Below, in pieces: positions 15,758-23,860 of a stretch of 64,000 nt of DNA. Numbering within the stretch: the first letter of the stretch is position 1; every line of letters begins with the position of its first letter. Origin of the DNA: a virus; IMG/VR virus record IMGVR_UViG_3300030004_000009, positions 62,001 to 126,000 of that record. One strand, written 5' to 3'. The translations under genes were made by a program, and so were the position numbers. Under the pieces are notes generated by a model. It made no database searches and was not told the DNA's origin. It saw only the letters and a program-made list of their open reading frames with translations.

Positions 15758-17883
15758 ACGACCTTATACATTTCATTGTATTAATAAAGGGAATGCCCTC
15801 AGGAGTTAAATTAAAGAACTTGACTGTTGCCATCTTACCTATAATATTTTTTTCATCCTTTATGTATCTAAACTTTTGTTCTCTTGTACCTATAGGTTTA
15901 GAATCAAATTCTTTACCATCTTTAGTTATACACTTAAATGTCATATCTTCAGGGCGGACATTATCATTATTAAGACCTATGATTTCAAACTCTTCTTCCT
16001 GGAATTCTTTAACTTTAACCATCCTATCATCACGTGTTCCGTATCCATATAACCTAGAAGCATCACGACAAATAGCGCCTTCAAACCCATCTCTAACCCA
16101 TAGATCATGTATTGTTTTAATTGTTTCATAGCTTGATAGCTTAATTTGCGCATTAATTTTTATATTGTCTTCTTTATCAAAATGACCGTCTAATGAGTTA
16201 AGCAAGATTGCACGTTCTTCTGCATTTCGAGAGTTATCGGCAAAGTCAAATATCCAAAATTCTAAGTCTCCATGTCTTTCTTCTTCGTATTCGTGTTTCT
16301 GAGATAAGCCAGATAATACTTGTAACGGCACACCATGTATATAGAGCTCCCCATCCACCATAATATTATCACCATTTTCATTCTGTAGTTTTTTAAAGAA
16401 ACTCTTCCACTTTTTACTTTTAAAGATCTTTTCGAAGGCTGGATCTAAACTTTTTCCCCTTCTACTAATAGAAGTTAATTTACTTTCTTGGTAGTAAATA
16501 CCTGCTCTTATCAATTTTATTATCTTATAGGCTCTTTATCCTATAACTCTATAGATTATCATTCTCTATAGTTTGGACTATATCTTTATTATTTACATAA
16601 GTTAAAATGTTCTTAGCAAAAGTTTTAAGTTCTTCTGGAGAAGCGTCAGATTTCATTGTATTAGCCATTCTAGATATTACACGAACATTACCTTTTACAT
16701 ACCCTAGTTCAGGAATGATTTTATCTAAAGTCATAGAGTTGAATTCAGATCTACCTTCGTTTTGAATCATTTCTATACCTAATATAGGACAGTATTTAGT
16801 AATTATAATATCTTCAAGATCAAGATTGAAAGGAATATTTTTTTCTGAAGCTCTAACTCTAGCTCCAGCCCACATAAAATATCCAGGATGTCTAGTTCTT
16901 AAAATTTCAAGACCTTCTTTGGTACGTTCTTTATATTGTATAAAGCGTTCACCATTTTCTTCTTTCATTTTATCGTAATACCTTTTACTACGAATGGCAA
17001 CTTTCTCTTGCCATTCTGGATCATTAGCTCGCCTCCACTGTTCATGTTCTCGTCTCTCTTCTTTATGTTCTTGACGATACTCTTGATTCTTGGCCATTGT
17101 GCAAGTTTTACATCTTGCTTGCTTTCCGTCCTTTTTAACTCTTTTATCATTAAAATACTGATCTAATGGTTTTTCGATTTTACACTTTGTGCAGATTTTA
17201 CTTGTCATACTTTCTCTTTGTTTTTACACAAAGATACGAAATATTTCTGAAACCATCAAGTTTTTTAACAAATTTATTTTCAACTTATATAAATAACACT
17301 CTGCTTTCGTGGAGGATTATTATCCGTTCTGGATTCACCTCTAGTCTCTACACACACTCTAGTATCCCTACTAGGCTTGGCTCGGTATTCTCATTTCAGA
17401 GTTCACCGAATTAACAGAGTTTAATGACGGCAAAGATTCACCGTCCAACTTCCTAGAAACCCACCACTCTTTATTCCAATCAAAGCCCTTTTTAGACTTG
17501 ACAGTTTTTGGATCTTTAGCTAACATTAATTGACGACTACCATCAGCGTATTCCTTACCTTTTGGTAACATTGAATCTATAAAGTCATAGTCATTAAGAT
17601 TAGCTTCCCATCCTTCAACTGCTGTTACTTCAGGGCATAACTCTTGTAATGTTTTATAACCTTTATCTTTTTGTTTATTTATTAATGATCTAAACTCTAA
17701 TTGTGCTTGTTGTTCTAAAGTCCTTTTAACCTTGCCCTTACTTATTATAAGGTCCGGTTGCTTAGTTAACTTACCGTTTAGAACACCAGTTTCTTTAGTA
17801 ATCTTATAATAATTACTAAACTTAATAACCTTCACAATCATAGTTCGTATCTTACCTGAGCTATCACGATTATATAACTGCAA
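15750..17883 (-). CDS. ATP-dependent DNA ligase interrupted by a group I intron
   Basis: Exon 1 is 17883-17440 and exon 2 is 16511-15750. Joined, they give about 401 aa. Exon 1 ends WWVSRKLDG, motif I with the nucleotidylated lysine, and exon 2 resumes IRAGIYYQE, so the joint reads KLDGIRAG as in known ligases. Exon 2 holds motif III (VDGELYIHG), motif IV (DGFEGAICRD) and motif V (MVKVKEF). The protein seals nicks during phage replication. Without splicing, exon 1 reads into intron sequence and stops after about 22 foreign residues. Junction placement is supported by intron base pairing at 17426-17445. Confidence 0.88.
16549..17208 (-). CDS. HNH homing endonuclease (intron-encoded)
   Basis: 219 aa. 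The N-terminal zinc module reads CTKCKIEKPLDQYF with CKTC further on, and a basic, Arg/Glu-rich linker follows. The C-terminal part, CPILGIEM then SMTLDKIIPELGYVKGNVRV, is a variant HNH core like that of phage and bacterial HNH nucleases with this ending. It would cut intron-less ligase alleles and spread the intron. It has its own promoter at 17229-17260, a 20 nt leader with AAAGAGAAAG, and its 3' end overlaps the intron P7 strand. Confidence 0.85.
   Translation of the reverse strand: MTSKICTKCKIEKPLDQYFNDKRVKKDGKQARCKTCTMAKNQEYRQEHKEERREHEQWRRANDPEWQEKVAIRSKRYYDKMKEENGERFIQYKERTKEGLEILRTRHPGYFMWAGARVRASEKNIPFNLDLEDIIITKYCPILGIEMIQNEGRSEFNSMTLDKIIPELGYVKGNVRVISRMANTMKSDASPEELKTFAKNILTYVNNKDIVQTIENDNL
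17229..17260 (-). promoter_or_regulatory. Bacteroidota-type promoter for HNH gene
   Basis: Minus strand: CTTG at 17260-17257, 20 nt, then TATCTTTG at 17236-17229, matching TAnnTTTG. It is preceded by the A/T-rich AAAATAAATTTG seen at the other promoters of this window. The start codon lies 20 nt downstream. Confidence 0.75.
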
Positions 17884-17888
17884 TTGAT

Positions 17889-18143
17889 TTAAAACTTTAT
17901 TTCATAACAGGTTTCATTATAACCTGACATTTGACGTTTAACTGAATATCCTAACGATTCAAGATATTTTTGTACTATCTCTGGTAAACTGTCGTAATAA
18001 TAAAACACATGTTCACCTTTACTTATAACTATGTCAATACTTTTCTGTATTCCAGGTAAGTACTTTAACATAGCTTCGTTATTTAAGTCAAGATGTGTTT
18101 TATCTGCTTTTTCAGCAGCCTCTTTCGCTGTCATCATTACCAA
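17889..18143 (-). CDS. Hypothetical protein, paralogue of next gene upstream
   Basis: About 84 aa. Aligns by eye with the gene at 18137-18385: both begin near a T/NAKE motif and share the order helix, AI..K...V, DSL, K.LE.LGY/EYKV, then a short sheet ending in Y.I. Function unknown; similar small two-layer proteins occur in many phages. Several clustered Met codons make the exact start uncertain. Confidence 0.6.
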   Translation of the reverse strand: MVMMTAKEAAEKADKTHLDLNNEAMLKYLPGIQKSIDIVISKGEHVFYYYDSLPEIVQKYLESLGYSVKRQMSGYNETCYEIKF

Positions 18144-18385
18144 CTAATTATATAACCACTCTGATATTCACCTTGTCTTTGATCGAATACCATATTTGAA
18201 TTAACTTTATACTCTAATGCTTTAAGTTTAATTTTTGCTAAATCACTAAGTGAATCTAATGTAACACTTGCTTTATTTTTAGTAATAGCATTTGCCATTG
18301 CTAACTCTATCTTTCTCATTTCTTCATCTATAGCTACATTTTGTTTAGAGGACAGTAGTGCCCTCATCTCTTTTGCATTTATCAT
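18137..18385 (-). CDS. Hypothetical protein, paralogue of next gene downstream
   Basis: 82 aa. The tandem partner of 17889-18143 and overlapping it by 7 nt, suggesting a local duplication followed by divergence. ATGA junction with the nucleotidyltransferase-fold gene upstream. Function unknown. Confidence 0.6.
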   Translation of the reverse strand: MINAKEMRALLSSKQNVAIDEEMRKIELAMANAITKNKASVTLDSLSDLAKIKLKALEYKVNSNMVFDQRQGEYQSGYIISW

Positions 18386-19266
18386 GGTAATTTTAATAGT
18401 TTAGTGTACTCTTTATTATAATTATTTAAAACTGTGAAGTAGTTATCTATACTGAATTGTCTAAAAAACCCTGACGTAAGTGTAGTACACACGCGCATAA
18501 GAGCCCATTTAAAAGCTTCATGTGCAGGAAATCTTGCTCTATCACCTTTAATAGTTGGTATTATATGACGTTCTAATGCTATCGTATAACACTCTTCCAT
18601 CACACAATGAATTTTATCTTCATAGCTAAATGCATCCCATAAATCTTTATGACATTCTACTTTAGTATGATCACGTTGCATATACCAATACATAGGATGT
18701 TCTTTATGAGCAACCATGTAATGAATATCGTCATGGATTAAATACTTCTTCACGTTATCATCAAAGAACTGCTCTTTACTAACACCTTTAAGTTTAGGTA
18801 ATCTTTGTTTACCTATACGTTCTTCTGTACACTTTCTATGAAGTTTGATTCGTTCTTGAGTTTCTTCAGGAAAGCCTTCATAAGTCCAAAGTACACTAGA
18901 TTCCACTAGTTTCTTTAAGAAATGATAGTCGCCAATGTGCTTTCCCCATTGCCTATGTGGAAAGGTTATATGACCTGCTTTGATAATGAAAAGTTCTATA
19001 GGATCAGCAATTACACTATCCCATTTCTCACGAAGTTCGCCTTTTAATAAGTAAGCTAAACTCTCTTGTTTATCAGCTAAAAGACATTCTATTTTTCTAC
19101 CTTGATACATAAAAGAGCAAACATAATCATCACCATTTGTAATTTCTACTTCAATGTCTTCTTTATAACAGATAATATCAATATCCTTAGCAGGTCTTAT
19201 ACCTAAAGCATAACTTCCAATTATTAAGTACCTACTCACAGGCAGGTTTAGTAGATTTGTGTTCAT
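18382..19266 (-). CDS. Nucleotidyltransferase-fold protein, 294 aa
   Basis: YLIIGSYALGIRPAKDIDII near the N-terminus has the GS...DxD pattern of polymerase-beta-type nucleotidyltransferases. The rest is a long helical domain rich in His, Trp and Arg (HRQWGKHIGDYHFLKK, HDDIHYMVAH) that could bind nucleic acid or nucleotide. It resembles an uncharacterised family carried by large phages. Distinct in sequence from the RlaP-like protein at the left edge. Confidence 0.6.
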   Translation of the reverse strand: MNTNLLNLPVSRYLIIGSYALGIRPAKDIDIICYKEDIEVEITNGDDYVCSFMYQGRKIECLLADKQESLAYLLKGELREKWDSVIADPIELFIIKAGHITFPHRQWGKHIGDYHFLKKLVESSVLWTYEGFPEETQERIKLHRKCTEERIGKQRLPKLKGVSKEQFFDDNVKKYLIHDDIHYMVAHKEHPMYWYMQRDHTKVECHKDLWDAFSYEDKIHCVMEECYTIALERHIIPTIKGDRARFPAHEAFKWALMRVCTTLTSGFFRQFSIDNYFTVLNNYNKEYTKLLKLP

Positions 19267-19268
19267 CT

Positions 19269-19748
19269 TTATTCATAAACTATTATTGTCTTTTCTCTTG
19301 GTGTAACAATTCTCCAGTCACTTAAGTCAGTAACTCCCTCATATGAGTAATATTTACCATCTGATCGTACATACTTGTCAAAGTCTTTAAAGTATAACAC
19401 TAAATGATAACTCTCACCATTTCCTTCACTACCGCCTTCTTCTTCAACTACTTCAAATTCACCAGCAGATTTTAAGATAGACTTTATTAATTCTTCTTCT
19501 AATTTACAGATTTCGTTATTTATAGCATTGACTTCTGGAGAAATTTTGTAATGATTATAACTAGGAACACTCTTTATGATGTCTTTCTGATCTTTAAGTT
19601 CTTCTATCCTAATTTTTATTTGTTCTGCAATTCCATTGAGATTATAGTCATCTTCAAGATAATAATCTATATCATACTGTTCATCAACATAGAATGTAGG
19701 AGTAAATCCTACATTCTTCAATAATTCTAAAAATTCTTTGTCTTCCAT
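19269..19748 (-). CDS. Hypothetical protein, 159 aa
   Basis: Not recognised. Acidic helical N-terminal half, then a beta-rich C-terminal half (SYHLVLYFKDFDKYVRSDGKY). Located 2 nt from each neighbour. Confidence 0.6.
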   Translation of the reverse strand: MEDKEFLELLKNVGFTPTFYVDEQYDIDYYLEDDYNLNGIAEQIKIRIEELKDQKDIIKSVPSYNHYKISPEVNAINNEICKLEEELIKSILKSAGEFEVVEEEGGSEGNGESYHLVLYFKDFDKYVRSDGKYYSYEGVTDLSDWRIVTPREKTIIVYE

Positions 19749-19750
19749 AA

Positions 19751-19966
19751 TTAATAAAATACTTCTCTATATGAGTCTTCATAACTGTCTTCGTATGAGT
19801 TATAATCTGATTCATAACTTACTTTAGCTTTATATTGATCTATAACTTCATAACTAGGTTCTCTATCAAAAGTTCTCCTAAAAAGTTCTTCAAATGCACC
19901 TACATTATCTCTATTATTTGTTAAACCAAATAATTCAATTAGAAATAAATCTAACTCCCCTTTCAT
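19751..19966 (-). CDS. Hypothetical protein, 71 aa, preceded by tandem start-site repeats
   Basis: Starts MKGELDLFLIELFGL and ends in a Tyr/Asp/Ser-rich repeat (YEDSYEDSY). The ATG falls inside the last of three 14-nt direct repeats (19959-20000) that each contain AATTATGAAAGG. Function unknown. Confidence 0.55.
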   Translation of the reverse strand: MKGELDLFLIELFGLTNNRDNVGAFEELFRRTFDREPSYEVIDQYKAKVSYESDYNSYEDSYEDSYREVFY

Positions 19967-20000
19967 AATTATCCTTTCATAATTATCCTTTCATAATTAT
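19959..20000 (-). repeat. Three perfect 14-nt tandem repeats holding start codons
   Basis: On the minus strand the unit is ATAATTATGAAAGG, repeated three times without change. Each unit carries an ATG followed by AAAGG; the first two ATGs give only Met-Lys-Gly-stop, while the third opens the 71-aa gene. It may be replication slippage or a translation-control device with decoy starts. Confidence 0.9.
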
Positions 20001-20009
20001 CCATTAATT

Positions 20010-20315
20010 TTATATATGCTTATCAAATGTATTAATTAATTTCTGATTCTCAGTATTTAAGAAAGCAAAAATATCTACTAACTTATCTAACTTATTTAAA
20101 TGACCACTGGGATCTGGTGGAGTTTCTTTCACACTAGGTGTAGGTTTAGGAATTGGCATTAATTTATCTATAACTTTCTCATAATCATATGTAATCGTAG
20201 AATATCTATCTAATTGATAAAGTAAACTATCTATTATACTCTCTAATGTAGTACTTTGTTTTTCTGATAGATCACTACCATATCCTACTGATTCTTTTAT
20301 TTGTGGTATTCCCAT
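20010..20315 (-). CDS. Hypothetical protein, 101 aa
   Basis: Not recognised. Helical, with a proline-rich linker (PIPKPTPSVKETPPDPSG) between two helical halves. Starts on the last base of the GIY-YIG gene upstream. Confidence 0.55.
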   Translation of the reverse strand: MGIPQIKESVGYGSDLSEKQSTTLESIIDSLLYQLDRYSTITYDYEKVIDKLMPIPKPTPSVKETPPDPSGHLNKLDKLVDIFAFLNTENQKLINTFDKHI

Positions 20316-20920
20316 TATTTCTTTATTACTCTATTATCACTCTTATTCTCACCTTCTATCTCTTTAACTTCGTGATATCTCCATTTAAATCCGAAAGCAC
20401 TTTTTCTCTTTCCTTTACAACATGAACCAATAGTACTAGTAAAGCTTGCATCTTTTCCTACAGATTTACACGCATCACTAATTGATATAAATGTATCGAC
20501 TAATTCTAAAGTGTTATAGTCTAATTTGTCTACAGGTAATCTCTTAGATTCATAAGTACAAGCTGGAGGTCTAATATTATGTTCTTTCGCATAAGCTCTA
20601 AGTTTATCTTTGGTTTCTTCACTCATTACTTTACCAACTTGTGAGTAAGCTTTAGGACAAATGTTATATTTTGGAGTTAAACTATCTAAATAATGATTCT
20701 CTCTATCACATAAATCTTCTCTTTCACATTCTTCTATCACATTAAAGGTAAAAGAATCTTTACCATATTTATCATATGCTCTCTGTAATATGATAGAATG
20801 ATGTCTATTGCCTTTTAAATCTTTTTTATGCCTTTTAAATCTTTCCTGGATATTGACTGATGAACCAATGTAACAGTCTCCGTTTGTCTCGTTTAGTATT
20901 TTATATACACCTGAACTCAT
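20315..20920 (-). CDS. GIY-YIG homing endonuclease, free-standing
   Basis: 201 aa. GVYKILNETNGDCYIGSS at residues 4-21 gives the GVY...YIG core, followed by ERFKRHKKDL with the catalytic Arg, and Glu in RENHYLDSL. The C-terminus ends with SAFGFKWRYHE, a repeat-type DNA-binding module of intron-encoded GIY-YIG proteins. It lies directly after the ThyX C-terminal fragment and has its own promoter with the ATG only 7 nt past the -7 box. Probably inserted next to thyX by homing. Confidence 0.88.
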   Translation of the reverse strand: MSSGVYKILNETNGDCYIGSSVNIQERFKRHKKDLKGNRHHSIILQRAYDKYGKDSFTFNVIEECEREDLCDRENHYLDSLTPKYNICPKAYSQVGKVMSEETKDKLRAYAKEHNIRPPACTYESKRLPVDKLDYNTLELVDTFISISDACKSVGKDASFTSTIGSCCKGKRKSAFGFKWRYHEVKEIEGENKSDNRVIKK

Positions 20921-20927
20921 AATAGTT

Positions 20928-20959
20928 CAAAGGTAGTAAAAATACTCCATTAAAACAAA
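20928..20959 (-). promoter_or_regulatory. Bacteroidota-type promoter for GIY-YIG gene
   Basis: Minus strand TTTG (20959-20956), 20 nt, TACCTTTG (20935-20928), preceded by TTAAAATAAA. Both boxes match the Bacteroidota sigma-70 consensus with exact 20-nt spacing. Confidence 0.8.
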
Positions 20960-20960
20960 T

Positions 20961-21305
20961 TTATTTTAAAATAACTCTTGGATCACGCAGATTCTCTTCA
21001 GGTATAGTTTTACGGTGCTGTAGAAATCCTTTAAAGTTTCCTGACCAAATACTACTTGAAAGCGCTTGTGCAACATGTTCAAATGGACTGAGATGCTTAG
21101 AAGTTAAAAGAGTATTATACAATTTTATATCTGCTTCATAGTCGTCTTTACCTTCAAAGTTAAGATAACTCACGCGGGCGCAGTGAGCTACACGTATCAT
21201 TAAAGCTATCTGTTCTAATGATTTGAATTCACTATTTCCAAATTTAGCTATAGCTAATGGTGTTAATCTATTTATATCTAATCCTGCGATACTATGTATT
21301 TCCAT
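20961..21305 (-). CDS. thyX: ThyX flavin-dependent thymidylate synthase, C-terminal fragment
   Basis: 114 aa. VAHCARVSYLNFEGK, HLSPFEHVAQA and SGNFKGFLQHRKTIPEEN are the C-terminal conserved blocks of the longer phage-type ThyX. The ATG overlaps the end of the GIY-YIG gene that separates it from the N-terminal fragment at 22152-22715. Its stop is formed by the TTAAAATAAATTTG sequence that precedes the next endonuclease promoter, so the far C-terminus may also be trimmed. The two halves could assemble, as in split phage enzymes. Confidence 0.8.
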   Translation of the reverse strand: MEIHSIAGLDINRLTPLAIAKFGNSEFKSLEQIALMIRVAHCARVSYLNFEGKDDYEADIKLYNTLLTSKHLSPFEHVAQALSSSIWSGNFKGFLQHRKTIPEENLRDPRVILK

Positions 21306-22087
21306 TTCTTATGTTTATCATTCCCTTTTAATCTATGTATCGTAGTAGTATGAATACCAGCTAATATAGATAGTTGTTCTATACTATCAGCTTCTATTAA
21401 TTCATTAGTTATTTTATTTAATAACTTACAAGCTACTCTATTATGAGGAACTCTACCACTAACATTAAAATTATCTCCACGTCTACTAGTATAAGGTTCA
21501 ATTTTTAAAAGAGGTACCTCGGTGAATTTTTGAAACATGAAGTTATTTCTACTCCATTTCTTTTTATGACAACGATGAATATCGTTGTCAGGTATTCCAG
21601 TTTGACGGGATGCTTCCATCACTGACTCAAACTCTTCAATGAAGTTACCTTCTAGGTCATATTTAGCAACTTTTACTTTCTTTGATCCAGCGATGCGATT
21701 AAGTGTATTTTCAGGAGTAGCCTTACCTCTTCCACCACCTTCAGTTAAATTATATCCGACTCCATTAGTACTAGATTTAAATAAATCTATATAATAGACC
21801 TCTTTCTCATTTAACTCCTTCTCATCAGTTACTTCATCTAGTATTTCAATAGTAAAGTTTTCCGCTCCATACTTAAGTATAGCTTTATGAATATAACATA
21901 TACTTTTAGTTCTATTGGTTGTACAATCAGTATGTTCCTTAACTCTAACACGAAATCTTGTAGTTATACCTATATAGATCTTATGATTTACTAAATTGGT
22001 AATCTTATAAATTATATTTTTTCCTGTGTAACAATCTAATTGCTTTCTTGCTTTTAATGGTTTTAATTCTTCTAATGTGGCTTTCAT
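21278..22087 (-). CDS. GIY-YIG homing endonuclease inside thyX
   Basis: 269 aa. KNIIYKITNLVNHKIYIGIT supplies the IYK...YIG core and RFRVRVKEH the catalytic Arg region; ELNEKEVYYIDLF carries the Glu. The C-terminal part has a nuclease-associated modular repeat (VAKYDLEGNFIEEFESV) and a helix-turn-helix-like end (SIEQLSILAGIHTTTIHRL). It sits between the two thyX fragments, overlapping the second by 28 nt, and has its own promoter at 22107-22138. Confidence 0.88.
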   Translation of the reverse strand: MKATLEELKPLKARKQLDCYTGKNIIYKITNLVNHKIYIGITTRFRVRVKEHTDCTTNRTKSICYIHKAILKYGAENFTIEILDEVTDEKELNEKEVYYIDLFKSSTNGVGYNLTEGGGRGKATPENTLNRIAGSKKVKVAKYDLEGNFIEEFESVMEASRQTGIPDNDIHRCHKKKWSRNNFMFQKFTEVPLLKIEPYTSRRGDNFNVSGRVPHNRVACKLLNKITNELIEADSIEQLSILAGIHTTTIHRLKGNDKHKKWKYIVSQD

Positions 22088-22106
22088 TTTTCTCTTTGTT
22101 TTTACA

Positions 22107-22138
22107 TAAAGATACGAAACTATTTCCAGATATGCAAG
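22107..22138 (-). promoter_or_regulatory. Bacteroidota-type promoter for thyX-inserted GIY-YIG
   Basis: Minus strand CTTG (22138-22135), 20 nt, TATCTTTA (22114-22107), one mismatch from TAnnTTTG. The downstream leader GTAAAAACAAAGAGAAA is almost identical to that of the HNH gene at 16549-17208. Confidence 0.65.
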
Positions 22139-22151
22139 TATTTAATCATAT

Positions 22152-22715
22152 TTATTTTAATTTAGAGAAATCAGGTATATGATACTCTCCACCTTTTAAC
22201 AACTTTGGTTCACTCTCATTATAAGCTATTAACATCTTTTCTGCTAAATCTGCTATATGAATCTCAGCTTGAGGATGAGCACGTAATGCAAAGAAATTCT
22301 CATATTCACTGGCAGTACAAATGACTGTATGATACAGGAAAGGTTCTAATAGACGATTACATAATTGTTTAGTTACTCCTAGATTCGACAACTCTTCTGC
22401 CATCAAAGCTGCTGCTTTTGCAGATTGTATCCACCACTCTTGTCTCTTTAATAACTCCTCACCTTCAAAGTATTCAGTACCCTGCATTCCCTTATGCTCA
22501 CGAAGAAATTTTATAGGCACAAACGGTTCCTCTTGTACTTTCTTCAACATAGTTTTAAAAGGAATTGCTCTAGAACTTGCACTATTGCGTGAAAGCATTC
22601 TGTGTGTATTTAGCTCAGCTAAAACAATTCTAGGAAATACAAGTACAAATGTTGTCAATCTATCTCCAAACTCATTTAAGCTATCCGCTATTATTTTAGC
22701 ACTAATTCTATTCAT
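22152..22715 (-). CDS. thyX: ThyX flavin-dependent thymidylate synthase, N-terminal fragment
   Basis: 187 aa. LAELNTHRMLSRNSASSRAI (about 33-52) is the ThyX signature region that binds FAD and dUMP, followed by NFFALRAHPQAEIHIADLA. The protein ends LLKGGEYHIPDFSKLK, where intact phage ThyX would continue. The missing part is the fragment at 20961-21305. The stop lies in the AT-rich sequence leading into the GIY-YIG promoter, consistent with insertion breaking one gene into two. Confidence 0.82.
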   Translation of the reverse strand: MNRISAKIIADSLNEFGDRLTTFVLVFPRIVLAELNTHRMLSRNSASSRAIPFKTMLKKVQEEPFVPIKFLREHKGMQGTEYFEGEELLKRQEWWIQSAKAAALMAEELSNLGVTKQLCNRLLEPFLYHTVICTASEYENFFALRAHPQAEIHIADLAEKMLIAYNESEPKLLKGGEYHIPDFSKLK

Positions 22716-23392
22716 TATTTCTTTAAGAATTTAGTGGCTGCTTCACCCACCTCAATTGCAGTCTTTAAATCTATAAGTTGACAACCTACTTTAACACCAT
22801 ATTCTGAAATGAAAGCTTTATAATCACCAACACCTTTTATTAGTTCAAACTTAAAGTCATCAGTTTTTTCAATAACAAAGAAAGGTACAAAATAAGTATC
22901 AACAATATCGATATCATCTGAGTCTAATATGTCATTTACAAATTTAAGTTCATAACCATAAGTATTACCAACACTTTCAACAATAGCTATTTCTTCATTC
23001 TCCCATTTATGTTCTAAATCATAATCCCATTTACCATTCCATCCAAATTGTTCATCTGTTGCATAAGCGATTAACTTTACTGTATCGCCAACTTTAATAT
23101 CGACTTGATTTTGTAGTTTAGTATATAATTCTCGTGGAGTTAATTTCTCCTTTTCAACTTCTTTTGTCATAATTTCTTCAACTATTAAGTGTAATGCATC
23201 GGTGGGATAATACCACCATGTACTTGATCCATCTATTGTCACTGCTGTCGCTATTGCACCATAAGGATAAATGATTTCCTCTACAGTCCCTTCTTTATCA
23301 ACATGATCGTACATACAATTATTCCAACTACAATAATCTTCTTCTCGTTTTGATCGTATTAATTTAACACGATCACCTTTTTTAAAATTCAT
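22715..23392 (-). CDS. Protein with two SH3/KOW-like domains
   Basis: 225 aa. Two similar modules begin FKKGDRVKLI (about residue 3) and IKVGDTVKLI (about residue 98), each followed by a G/V/E-rich beta segment, as in small SH3-like barrels. A helical C-terminus follows. No enzyme motif. Shares a base with the thyX start. Confidence 0.6.
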   Translation of the reverse strand: MNFKKGDRVKLIRSKREEDYCSWNNCMYDHVDKEGTVEEIIYPYGAIATAVTIDGSSTWWYYPTDALHLIVEEIMTKEVEKEKLTPRELYTKLQNQVDIKVGDTVKLIAYATDEQFGWNGKWDYDLEHKWENEEIAIVESVGNTYGYELKFVNDILDSDDIDIVDTYFVPFFVIEKTDDFKFELIKGVGDYKAFISEYGVKVGCQLIDLKTAIEVGEAATKFLKK

Positions 23393-23393
23393 A

Positions 23394-23852
23394 TTACCAT
23401 CCTAAGAACTTTACTGTGTTATTAAATATATTTGTTAATTGATCACTTAATTTAAATCGATCTCTATTTGCAGTTATTGAATGACAAATATTGCCATTAC
23501 TATGACGCTCTGATGCAGCTTTCCAGTCAAAAAACATCTCAACTATATCAAAGAGATTCATACCATCTATTCCATCTGGATAATGTTGAGGATGATGTGA
23601 GTTCTTTGCATAATGATGTTCAAGAGCTGGTTCTAATTGTTTTAGAAATTGCTTATATTCATCTGAATTATATGTGCATGCTGATAAACCACCTGTAGTT
23701 ATATCAAACAAACTCTTTTCAGGTTCTTTTAATTTAGAATCATCATGAATTTGAGCTCTTTTTATTAATTCCACACATGCAGCAGTTAATAACTGATTTA
23801 CCCTTTTAATGTGTAAGAGGGTATCTGATGTGCTATCGTATTTACTTTCCAT
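23394..23852 (-). CDS. DUF5662-family protein
   Basis: 152 aa. LLHIKRVNQLL at the start, RAQIHDDSKL, LEPALEHHYAKNSHHPQHY and a conserved MNLFDIVEMFFDWKAA match the DUF5662 family found in phages and bacteria. The array of His and Asp residues (IHDDSK, HHY, SHHPQHY) suggests an HD-like metal-binding helical fold, possibly a nucleotide hydrolase; not proven. Confidence 0.7.
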   Translation of the reverse strand: MESKYDSTSDTLLHIKRVNQLLTAACVELIKRAQIHDDSKLKEPEKSLFDITTGGLSACTYNSDEYKQFLKQLEPALEHHYAKNSHHPQHYPDGIDGMNLFDIVEMFFDWKAASERHSNGNICHSITANRDRFKLSDQLTNIFNNTVKFLGW

Positions 23853-23860
23853 TATTCTTA

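Larger units (their letters stand above)
16512..17439 (-). mobile_element. Group I intron in DNA ligase
   Basis: A 928-nt intron. The 5' exon end GACGGT pairs with the internal guide GCCGTC at 17431-17426, leaving the hallmark U-G pair at the splice site; the last intron base is G (16512). Core pieces are present: TAATTCGGTG at 17413-17404, AATACCGAGCCAAGC at 17389-17375, and P7 strands GACTA (17346-17342) and TAGTC (16580-16576, in AAAGATATAGTCC). An HNH endonuclease gene sits between the two P7 strands. The same core sequences recur in the introns at 44504-45409 and 46862-47879. Confidence 0.85.
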
